From contig NZ_CP104311.1 in the NCBI RefSeq assembly GCF_036864975.1, positions 1,714,001-1,778,000 of the forward strand: 64,000 nt of DNA, in the 5' to 3' direction. Origin of the DNA: Methylococcus capsulatus (GTDB lineage Bacteria; Pseudomonadota; Gammaproteobacteria; Methylococcales; Methylococcaceae). The notes beneath the pieces are model-generated. The model was given only the letters and a program-made list of their open reading frames with translations, made no database searches and was not told where the DNA came from. Below are positions 46,603 through 54,556 of this stretch, one piece after another (the first letter of the stretch is position 1; every line of letters begins with the position of its first letter). A program made the position numbers and the translations under genes.

Positions 46603-49600
46603 TCATTGTGTCTTGAGGCCGGCGTCGGGTTGGAAGTGGGCGCCGCTGCGGCTCGCCATTTCCTCATAGGTTTCCCATTTCTGGTCGACCACCTGCTGGG
46701 CCAGTGTCATCAAATGTTCGCTTTCCGCCGGGTGGGATCGGGCCAGAATCTGGTAGCGCAGCTCGTTCATAGCATAGTCCTTGAGCTTGATACGGGGGCG
46801 TGGCGAGTCCAGTACGAAGGGATTCCGGTCGGATTGCCGCAGCGCGGGGTTGTAGCGGATCAGCGGCCAGTGTCCGCTGGCGGTGGCCAGGTCCTGCTGC
46901 CTCAAGCCCAGCCGCATGTCGATGCCGTGGGCAATGCAATGGCTGTAGGCCAGGACCAGCGAGGGACCGGGATAGGCTTCGGCTTCGCGTAGCGCCAACA
47001 ACGCCTGCTGGGGATTGGCGCCCATGGCGATCCGGGCCACATACACGTTACCGTAGGCGATGGCCTGCAGCGCGAGGTCCTTCTTGGCAACCGGCTTTCC
47101 GGCGGCGGCGAATTTGGCGACCGCGCCGAGCGGGGTGGATTTCGACATCTGTCCACCGGTGTTGGAATAAACCTCGGTATCGAGCACCAGCACGTTGACG
47201 TCCCGGCCGCTGGCGAGGACATGGTCCAGGCCGGCCGAGCCGATGTCGTAGGCCCAGCCATCGCCGCCGATGATCCAGATGCTGCGTCGGACCAGATGAT
47301 CGGCGACCGAGAGCAGGTCCCGGGCCGCTTCGCAGTCGATGTCCCGCAAGGCGGACTTCAGGGCTGCGACGCGCTGTCGCTGGCGGCGGATCTCGGATTC
47401 GGCGAGTTGCGGTGCCTTCAGTATTTCGTCGGCCAGGCCGGCCGGCAGCCGCGGCCGCAGTTCTTCCAGCCTTTGGCGAGCGAGTGCCAGATGCTTGTCG
47501 GCGCTGAGCCGGAAGCCTAGGCCGAATTCGGCATTGTCCTCGAACAGTGAGTTCGACCAGGCCGGGCCGCGGCCTTCTGCGTTCTTCGTCCACGGGGTGG
47601 TCGGCAGGTTGCCGCCGTAGATCGAAGAGCAGCCGGTGGCATTGGCGACGAGCAAGCGGTCACCGAACAACTGCGACAGGAGACGCACGTAGGGGGTTTC
47701 CCCGCAGCCGGCGCAGGCGCCGGCAAACTCGAACAGCGGCTCCAGGAACTGGGCGCCGCGTACAGAGGAGAAATCTACCCGCGAGCGGTCGTTGACCGGC
47801 AGTTGCTCGAAGAAACGGATGCTGTTGCGTTCCTGCTCCAGGATCGGGGCTTTCGGTCGCATGTTGATGGCCTTGACGCCGGCTTCCCGCAGGCTGCGGG
47901 CCGGGCAGACCTCCACGCACAGACCGCAGCCGGTGCAGTCCTCGACATAGATCTGCAGGGTGTAGCGGGTTTCCGGGAAGCCGCGGGCGTTGATAGGGGC
48001 GGACTTGAAGCCGCGGGGCGCCTTTTCAAGGCGGGATTCGGGATAGAATTTAGAGCGGATGACGCTGTGCGGGCAGACGAAGCTGCAGTTGCCGCACTGG
48101 ATGCAGAGGTCCGGTTCCCACATCGGAACGATGTCGGAAATGTTGCGTTTCTCCCAGCGGGTAGTGCCGGAAGGATAGGTGCCGTCGACCGGCAGCGCGG
48201 ATACCGGCAGGGCGTCGCCGGCTCCGGCCATCATGGCCGCCGTCACCCGCTGGACGAACTCCGGCGCTTCGGGCGGCACCGGTGGGGGGATTTCCAGGCG
48301 GCTGGTGGCCTGCGCCGGCACGGCCACCCGGTACAGGTGCGCCAGGGTATGGTCCACCGCGGCAAAGTTCTTCCTTACCACGTCCTCGCCCTTTTTTCCG
48401 TAGGTCTTGCGGATCGAGTCCTTGATCCGCCCGATCGCTTCCTCGCGCGGCAGTACGCCGGAGATGGCGAAGAAACAGGTCTGCATCACGGTATTGGTCC
48501 GGCCGCCCATGCCGGATTCCGCGGCAACCTTGGACGCATCGATGACGTAGAAAGCGATGTTTCGCTCGATGATACGTTCCTGTACCGGGCGGGGCAGGTG
48601 ATCCCACACCGTGTCCGGCCCGTAGGGGCTGTTGAGCAGAAACACCGCGCCCTGGCGGGCATGTTCCAGCACGTCGATCTTTTCCACGAAGTTGAACTGG
48701 TGGCAGCCGATGAAGCCGGCCGAGCGGATCAGATAAGGCGATTCGATCGGGCGGGGACCGAAGCGCACATGGGAGACGGTGCGGGAGCCGGATTTCTTCG
48801 AGTCGTAGACGAAGTAGCCTTGCGCGTACAGTGGGGTGGATTCGCCGATGATCTTGATGCTGTTTTTGTTGGCGCCCACGGTGCCGTCGGCGCCCAGGCC
48901 GAAAAACAGGGCGCGCACCACGTCCTCCGGCTCGATCTCGAACCGTTCGTCGTAATCCAGGCTGGTGTGGGAGATGTCGTCGATGATGCCGATGGTGAAA
49001 TGATTCTTCGGTTGCGGCCGGGCGAGTTCGTCCAGCACCGCTTTGGCCATGGCCGGAGTGAACTCCTTGGACGAGAGACCGTAGCGCCCGCCGATGACCC
49101 TAACCGGTGAGCCGTTTTCTGCCAGCGCCGTGACCACATCGCTGTAGAGCGGTTCCCCGATGGAGCCCGGCAGCTTGAGCCGGTCCAGCACCGCAACGGT
49201 CCGGACGCTCGCCGGCAGCACAGCCAAAAAATGCGGGGCAGAGAAAGGTAGCGCCAGCCGTACCTGGACCACGCCGACCTTCTCGCCCTGCCGGCACAGG
49301 AACGCCACGGTCTCGCGCAAGGTGAACGCCGCGGACCCCATCACTACCGCGACCCGTTCGGCCTCGGGATCGCCGAAGTAATCGAACAGCCGGTACTGCC
49401 GGCCGGTGAGTCCGGCGAATTTATCGAACTGTGCCTGTGCGATTTCGGGCAGATGGGCATAGAACGGGTTGACGGTTTCCCGGCCCTGGAAATAGACGTC
49501 CGGGTTCTGGGCGGTGCCGCGGATGAAGGGGTTGTCGGGATTCAGTGCCCGCGCCCGATGTTCGCGGACACGGACCGGGTCGATCAGGGCGCGGATGGCC

Positions 49601-50169
49601 TGGTCGGGTATCAAGCTCAGCTTGTTGACCTCGTGCGAGGTGCGGAAGCCGTCGAAGAAATGTACGAACGGAATCCGTGACTCCAGGCTGGCGGCCTGCG
49701 CCAGGAGGGCCATGTCGTGCGCCTCCTGCACCGATCCGGAGGCGAGCTGGGCGAAGCCGGTGGGGCGTACGGCGGCGACGTCGGCATGGTCACCGAAGAT
49801 GGACAGGCCCTGAGCCGCGAGTGAACGGGCCGCGACATGGAATACCGTCGGGGTCAGTTCGCCGGCGATTTTGTACATGTTCGGGATCATCAGGAGCAGC
49901 CCTTGCGAGGCTGTAAAGGTCGTGGTCAGGGCACCTGTCTGCAATGCCCCATGCACCGTGCCGGCCGCGCCCCCTTCACTTTGCATCTCCACCACCAGCG
50001 GGACATTGCCCCAGATGTTGGGTCTGCCTTCGGCCGCCCATTGGTCGGCCAGCTCGGCCATGGTGGAGGAGGGTGTGATCGGATAGATCGCGCAGACCTC
50101 GTTGATCCGGTAGGCGATGTAAGCTACCGCTTCATTGCCATCGAGCGTGGTTTCCGTGGTCGAATGCAT
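46603..50169 (-). CDS. nifJ: Pyruvate:ferredoxin (flavodoxin) oxidoreductase
   Basis: NifJ oxidises pyruvate and coenzyme A to acetyl-CoA and CO2 and reduces ferredoxin or flavodoxin, a classic electron source for nitrogenase. The single 1188-residue chain carries the N-terminal YPITPSSTMAELAD, two 4Fe-4S motifs CIQCGNCSFVCPHS and CTGCGLCVEVCPA, the further cluster CAGCGETPYVRLL, and the TPP region GGDGWAYDIGSAGLDHV. The ATG at 50169 follows GGGAGC; an in-frame TTG at 50178 is less likely. Its presence in an aerobe probably relates to nitrogen-fixing conditions. Confidence 0.95.
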   Translation of the reverse strand: MHSTTETTLDGNEAVAYIAYRINEVCAIYPITPSSTMAELADQWAAEGRPNIWGNVPLVVEMQSEGGAAGTVHGALQTGALTTTFTASQGLLLMIPNMYKIAGELTPTVFHVAARSLAAQGLSIFGDHADVAAVRPTGFAQLASGSVQEAHDMALLAQAASLESRIPFVHFFDGFRTSHEVNKLSLIPDQAIRALIDPVRVREHRARALNPDNPFIRGTAQNPDVYFQGRETVNPFYAHLPEIAQAQFDKFAGLTGRQYRLFDYFGDPEAERVAVVMGSAAFTLRETVAFLCRQGEKVGVVQVRLALPFSAPHFLAVLPASVRTVAVLDRLKLPGSIGEPLYSDVVTALAENGSPVRVIGGRYGLSSKEFTPAMAKAVLDELARPQPKNHFTIGIIDDISHTSLDYDERFEIEPEDVVRALFFGLGADGTVGANKNSIKIIGESTPLYAQGYFVYDSKKSGSRTVSHVRFGPRPIESPYLIRSAGFIGCHQFNFVEKIDVLEHARQGAVFLLNSPYGPDTVWDHLPRPVQERIIERNIAFYVIDASKVAAESGMGGRTNTVMQTCFFAISGVLPREEAIGRIKDSIRKTYGKKGEDVVRKNFAAVDHTLAHLYRVAVPAQATSRLEIPPPVPPEAPEFVQRVTAAMMAGAGDALPVSALPVDGTYPSGTTRWEKRNISDIVPMWEPDLCIQCGNCSFVCPHSVIRSKFYPESRLEKAPRGFKSAPINARGFPETRYTLQIYVEDCTGCGLCVEVCPARSLREAGVKAINMRPKAPILEQERNSIRFFEQLPVNDRSRVDFSSVRGAQFLEPLFEFAGACAGCGETPYVRLLSQLFGDRLLVANATGCSSIYGGNLPTTPWTKNAEGRGPAWSNSLFEDNAEFGLGFRLSADKHLALARQRLEELRPRLPAGLADEILKAPQLAESEIRRQRQRVAALKSALRDIDCEAARDLLSVADHLVRRSIWIIGGDGWAYDIGSAGLDHVLASGRDVNVLVLDTEVYSNTGGQMSKSTPLGAVAKFAAAGKPVAKKDLALQAIAYGNVYVARIAMGANPQQALLALREAEAYPGPSLVLAYSHCIAHGIDMRLGLRQQDLATASGHWPLIRYNPALRQSDRNPFVLDSPRPRIKLKDYAMNELRYQILARSHPAESEHLMTLAQQVVDQKWETYEEMASRSGAHFQPDAGLKTQ

Positions 50170-50174
50170 GGGTC

Positions 50175-51815
50175 TCAAGCTCCCGGTTCGCTGATCATTT
50201 CAATGGCATGGCAGGGGCATTGTTCATAGCATACGGCACAGCCGGTGCAGCGGTCGTAGTCGTAGCGGTAGCGTTTGCCCGGGCCCAGCTTGATGATGGC
50301 CTGCTCGGGGCAGGCGCCGTAGCAGCCATCGCATTCGAAACAGTTACCACAGGAGAAGCAACGCCGCGCTTCGAACAGCGCCTCGGTTTCGCTCAAGCCC
50401 TGCACGACCTCGTCGAAGCCGTAGGCCCGAACGGCCGGGTCGAGCTCGGGTTGTTCGCGCTGGTCCGCGTCGGTCAGGTACCAGACGTGGAGCTTGTCGA
50501 AGCCGACGATGGGATGTTTGGGGGGCGGGGTATAGGCCGTGCTGCGCAGATAGGCGTCGATGTGGCGGGCGGCCTTCTTGCCATGGCCGACAGCGACTGT
50601 CACGGTGCGCTCGCTGGGCACCATATCGCCGCCGGCGAAGATGCCGGCCTTGCCGGTCATCAGATTGGCATCGACCAGCACCGTGCCGTCATCCTTGAAG
50701 CGGATGCCGGGAATCTTGTGCAGGAAGGCGGTGTCGGTGTCCTGGCCCAGGGCGAGGATCAGTGCATCGGCTTCCAGGGTCTCGAATTTTCCTGTCGGCT
50801 GGGGGTAGCCGTGTTCGTCGATCCGCATGACCTCGACCTGGATGTGGGTCTGGTCGATCTGTTTGATGCTGCGCAGCCAGTTGATCTTGACGCCTTCCTC
50901 CAGCGCCTCGTCGGCCTCGAACGGATGGGCCGGCATGTGTTCGCGGTCGCGGCGGTAGATGATGAGCGCTTCTTCCGCGCCCAGGCGTTTGGCGGTACGG
51001 GCTGCGTCCATGGCGGTGTTGCCGCCGCCGTATATGGCCACGCGGCGCCCCAGTTTCGGCGGATCGCCGCTGGCGGCTTGTCGTAGAAAACTCACTGCGT
51101 CGAGAATCTTGCCGGCATCGCGGGAGGGGATCTCGACCCGTTTGCTCAACTGCGCTCCGATGGCGAGGAAGACGGCGTCGAAACGTCCGGTGGTTTGCTC
51201 TTCGATTACGTCATCGACCCGGTGGTTGAGACGGATCCGGACCCCCATCCGCTCGATGCGCTGGATTTCCTGTTCCAGTTCGCGACGGGGCAGGCGGTAG
51301 GCCGGGATGCCGAAATGCATCATGCCGCCGGCCATGGGGCCGGCCTCGAAGATTTCGACCTGATGTCCCAGGCGGACGAGATGGTAGGCGGCCGACAGGC
51401 CGCTGGGGCCGGCGCCGATCACCAGCACCCGCTTGCCGCTAAGCGGCGCTTCAGTCTCCACCTCCCAGCCTTCCTGTAGGGCGAGGTCGCCTAGGAAACG
51501 TTCGACCGCGTGGATGCTCACCGCTTCGTCGACCTCGTTGCGGTTGCAATGGGATTCGCAGGGGTGGTAGCAGACCCGGCCGTGCACCGCCGGCATCGGG
51601 TTGTCCCGCATCAGGATCTGCCAGGCGCGCCGGTAGCGGCCGGCCTGGGCCTCGGCCAGCCAGGCCTGGATGTTTTCGCCGGCTGGACAGGCGCTGTTGC
51701 AGGGCGGCAGCAGGTCGACGTAGATCGGGCGCCGGCGGCGCACCGGGCCGGTGCCTCTGCCGTGGCCGGTCAGATCGGGCGGGAGTGTGATGTCGCTGAA
51801 CTTGGGGCCGCTCAT
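50175..51815 (-). CDS. GltD-like NAD(P)H oxidoreductase with C-terminal ferredoxin domain
   Basis: The 546-residue flavoprotein resembles the small subunit of glutamate synthase. It has an N-terminal Fe-S region (CNSACPAGENIQAWL, CYHPCESHCNR), the FAD motif VIGAGPSGLSAAYHL, and the NADPH motif YGGGNTAMDAARTAK. A C-terminal extension carries CFSCGNCFECDGCYGACPE and CTGCAVCYEQCPCHAI. It is 5 bases upstream of nifJ. It likely moves electrons between NAD(P)H and ferredoxin in this cluster (inference); no glutamate synthase large subunit is near. The start at 51815 follows CTGGAG. Confidence 0.85.
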   Translation of the reverse strand: MSGPKFSDITLPPDLTGHGRGTGPVRRRRPIYVDLLPPCNSACPAGENIQAWLAEAQAGRYRRAWQILMRDNPMPAVHGRVCYHPCESHCNRNEVDEAVSIHAVERFLGDLALQEGWEVETEAPLSGKRVLVIGAGPSGLSAAYHLVRLGHQVEIFEAGPMAGGMMHFGIPAYRLPRRELEQEIQRIERMGVRIRLNHRVDDVIEEQTTGRFDAVFLAIGAQLSKRVEIPSRDAGKILDAVSFLRQAASGDPPKLGRRVAIYGGGNTAMDAARTAKRLGAEEALIIYRRDREHMPAHPFEADEALEEGVKINWLRSIKQIDQTHIQVEVMRIDEHGYPQPTGKFETLEADALILALGQDTDTAFLHKIPGIRFKDDGTVLVDANLMTGKAGIFAGGDMVPSERTVTVAVGHGKKAARHIDAYLRSTAYTPPPKHPIVGFDKLHVWYLTDADQREQPELDPAVRAYGFDEVVQGLSETEALFEARRCFSCGNCFECDGCYGACPEQAIIKLGPGKRYRYDYDRCTGCAVCYEQCPCHAIEMISEPGA

Positions 51816-51930
51816 TGCGTTTCTCCAGGGGGCCTGGCCTGCCGAACGGCAGGAAATCATCCGGTCCGCTTCAAGTGTAGCGGGAAAGTGTGAAAAAACG
51901 GACTGGCCGGCGCGGGTTACCGGCGGAGGA

Positions 51931-53115
51931 TCATTTGCGAGGGAGGTTGAGTCGGGCGATGAGTCCGCCCTCGGGACAGTTGCGCAGACTCAGGCGGCCG
52001 CCATGGCTGAGGGCGATGTCCCGGGCGATGGACAAGCCCAGGCCGGTGCCGCCGGAGGCCCGGTTGCGGGAGGTTTCGAGGCGGACGAAGGGCGAGAATA
52101 CGGCTTCGAGCTGGTCCTCGGGAATGCCCGGTCCATGATCCCTGACTTCGATGATCAGATTAGCGGCCGTATCCTTCAGTGTGATCTCGGCGCTCTGGCC
52201 ATAGCGCAGGGCATTGCCGATCAGGTTGTCCAGGCAGCGCCGCAACGCGACGGGACGGGCCATGATTGGCCTGGCCTGGCCGCAGACACTGACCTTCTGA
52301 CCCTGATCCTGAGCGTCCTCCGCGAGCGAATTGACCAGGGCTTCGACATCCAGCGGCTGCAGCGGTTCGGGTTCGACATGGCCGCGCAGATAATCCAGGG
52401 TCGATCCCAGCATGATCGACATTTCCCGCAGGTCCTCATGCAGTTTTTCGCGGAGTTCGGGCGGCTCCACACCTTCGACGCGGAGGTTGAGACGGGTGAT
52501 CGGCGTGCGCAGATCATGGGATATCGCCGCCAGGAATTGACTGCGCTGGCGGATCTGCTCGAGCAGTTGCGCTTGCATGCGGTTGAGTGCGCGGGCGGCC
52601 TGGCGGGCCTCGGCGGGGCCGCTTTCCTCCAGGGGCTGGGTGCTGAGGCTGTCGCCGAAATGCTCGGCGGCCTGGGCGATGCGGTTGATCGGCCGGGACA
52701 GCCAGCGGGCCCCGATCCACGCCGTCAGCGCCAGGGCGATCAGCCGCATCGCCGCGCTGATCCAGCCGCCGTGCGGGCGGTAAGGGAGGGTCAGACCGGA
52801 GCTCAGGATGCCGCCGGGGGACGGGGTGCTGGCGGGCGACGGCCGAGGCGTAGGCTCCAGCCCCGGGACACGCCAGCCGAAGTTGTCCTTCGGCGGCGGG
52901 AAGTCGACCGGCGGAGGCGGCCGCGACAGCCACTCCGGCAGCGGCGGGAGGTGAGGGTGGGGAGTCGGCTGCGCCGGAGGCGGCAATGGAGGCGGAGGTT
53001 CGGACAGTTCCAGGTTGAACACCACCGCCATGCCCAGGAAGTGGCTGGCGGTCAAGGTGACCAACAGCAGCAGGAACAGCCGAGTGAACAGCGTGTCCGG
53101 GATCAGGCGCCGCAT
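51931..53115 (-). CDS. Sensor histidine kinase with proline-rich periplasmic loop
   Basis: The 394-residue kinase has a first membrane segment (about 10-33) and a periplasmic loop of about 80 residues that is extremely proline-rich. A second membrane segment is near residue 118, then HAMP, the phosphorylated His in FLAAISHDLRTPITRL near residue 196, and the ATPase motifs DNLIGNALRYG, DHGPGIPEDQL, and GTGLGLSIARDIA. It overlaps the regulator gene by 13 bases. The signal is unknown; the neighbouring Spy/CpxP-like gene suggests envelope stress. Confidence 0.9.
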   Translation of the reverse strand: MRRLIPDTLFTRLFLLLLVTLTASHFLGMAVVFNLELSEPPPPLPPPAQPTPHPHLPPLPEWLSRPPPPVDFPPPKDNFGWRVPGLEPTPRPSPASTPSPGGILSSGLTLPYRPHGGWISAAMRLIALALTAWIGARWLSRPINRIAQAAEHFGDSLSTQPLEESGPAEARQAARALNRMQAQLLEQIRQRSQFLAAISHDLRTPITRLNLRVEGVEPPELREKLHEDLREMSIMLGSTLDYLRGHVEPEPLQPLDVEALVNSLAEDAQDQGQKVSVCGQARPIMARPVALRRCLDNLIGNALRYGQSAEITLKDTAANLIIEVRDHGPGIPEDQLEAVFSPFVRLETSRNRASGGTGLGLSIARDIALSHGGRLSLRNCPEGGLIARLNLPRK

Positions 53116-53834
53116 TTACCTACCTGGGCGCTGAAGAAATAGCCTTCACCGCGGATGGTCTTGATGAGTTTGGGATTCTTGGGGTCGTCCTGCAGTTTCT
53201 GGCGCAGCCGGGACACCAGCAGGTCGATGCTGCGGTCGAAGACTTCGATGGCCCGGCCGCGGGCGTAGTCGAGCAACTGGTCGCGGGTCAGGACGCGGTT
53301 CGGACGCTCGATGAACACGCTCAGCAGGCGGAACTCGGCATTGGAAAGGGGGACGATCATACCTTCGGGTGAAGTGAGCTGCCGGAGCACCCGGTGCAGC
53401 CGCCACCCTGCGAATTCCACGGTGATGTCAGAGGCTTCGGGGGTTTCCGATTCGCGTTCGTGACGGGCGCGCCGGAGGATGGTCTGGATGCGGGCTACCA
53501 GTTCGCGCGGCTCGAACGGCTTGGCCACGTAGTCGTCGGCGCCGAGTTCCAGGCCGACGACACGGTCCATGGGATCGCCCCTGGCCGTGAGCATGATGAC
53601 CGGGATATCGCTCTCGCCGCGGAGCGACCGGCACAGGCTCAGGCCGTCTTCGCCCGGCAGCATCAGGTCCAGGACGACGAGGTCGAACGAACTTTCCGCC
53701 AGAGCCTTTTTCATCTCCGTGCCATCATGGACACCGACGGCTTCCATGCCGAAGCGGGAAAGGTAGCCGCCGAGCAGATTCCGAATCTCGACGTCGTCAT
53801 CCACGATCAGAATACGTGTGGTCGGTGCCTGCAT
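53103..53834 (-). CDS. OmpR-family response regulator
   Basis: The 243-residue protein has a receiver domain with the acidic pair in ILIVDDDVEIR and the phosphoacceptor in LVVLDLMLPGEDGL near residue 56. A winged-helix DNA-binding domain follows, with LTRDQLLDYARGRAIEVFDR and KLIKTIRGEGYFFSA. It is the partner of the kinase downstream and may control the periplasmic protein gene just upstream, whose stop is 7 bases from its start. Confidence 0.95.
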   Translation of the reverse strand: MQAPTTRILIVDDDVEIRNLLGGYLSRFGMEAVGVHDGTEMKKALAESSFDLVVLDLMLPGEDGLSLCRSLRGESDIPVIMLTARGDPMDRVVGLELGADDYVAKPFEPRELVARIQTILRRARHERESETPEASDITVEFAGWRLHRVLRQLTSPEGMIVPLSNAEFRLLSVFIERPNRVLTRDQLLDYARGRAIEVFDRSIDLLVSRLRQKLQDDPKNPKLIKTIRGEGYFFSAQVGKCGA

Positions 53835-53841
53835 GGAGCTG

Positions 53842-54363
53842 TTATTTTGGGGGGAGGGGATTGCCTTCGCTCTTTCCGGATACGAACCGGCATTTACTAT
53901 CGGCCAGCATGGGGCCCATTTTATCGAGTTCGGCCAGCAGTTGGGCGTTTACGGTCTTTTTCTGGGTCGCATCCAGGCTATCGTAGAAGCTCAGCCACAG
54001 TGCCCGGTTTTCTTTCATCCGGGCCGCCAGGCTGCTCTTGTCCGCGTCCAGTTTGTCGAAGAGGGCGCGAAGATCGGTGTGGCCATTGCTCAGCGCCGAC
54101 TGGATGTCCTGCCGGGCGGCCTCGAACTGCTCGCGGTGGGACTCCGTCAACTGGCGGGTGTCGTCTTCGGCACGTTTCCTAAGACTCTCTTGTTCGCCGT
54201 TCAGTTTCAGCTCGCCGTGGATACGCCACAGCATCGCGGCCAGATGTTCCTCTGGATCCGGTTTGGGCGGGGGAAACGCGCCGGCGGTCGAGACTGCCGA
54301 GGCGAAGCCCGCGAACACAGAGGCTGCGATCGACTTCTGCAGGGGCGAACGATAACGTCTCAT
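53842..54363 (-). CDS. Periplasmic Spy/CpxP-like protein
   Basis: The 173-residue product has a signal peptide (SIAASVFAGFASAVSTAGA) and a helical body with two repeats near the LTxxQ pattern: RQLTESHREQFEAAR and WLSFYDSLDATQKKTVNAQ. This places it near the Spy/CpxP metal and folding stress chaperones, though the match is loose. It is the first gene of a unit with the two-component system, so it may be its sensor accessory or target. Confidence 0.65.
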   Translation of the reverse strand: MRRYRSPLQKSIAASVFAGFASAVSTAGAFPPPKPDPEEHLAAMLWRIHGELKLNGEQESLRKRAEDDTRQLTESHREQFEAARQDIQSALSNGHTDLRALFDKLDADKSSLAARMKENRALWLSFYDSLDATQKKTVNAQLLAELDKMGPMLADSKCRFVSGKSEGNPLPPK

Positions 54364-54556
54364 GGGGATCTCCTGATCGAGTTTTCAGCGAATTCCGCCG
54401 GGCCCGTCTTACCCGACGATGGCATCTTCCCGAGAGCCGGTGTCGGCAGAATTTCCGGAATGTATCAGGATTGAATCGGGCCAGGGGTTTGGAGCGGAGC
54501 GGGTTAGGCCGTATCATCGAATTTTTCGTATCTCCCCGAACCAAGATTCACAAGAC

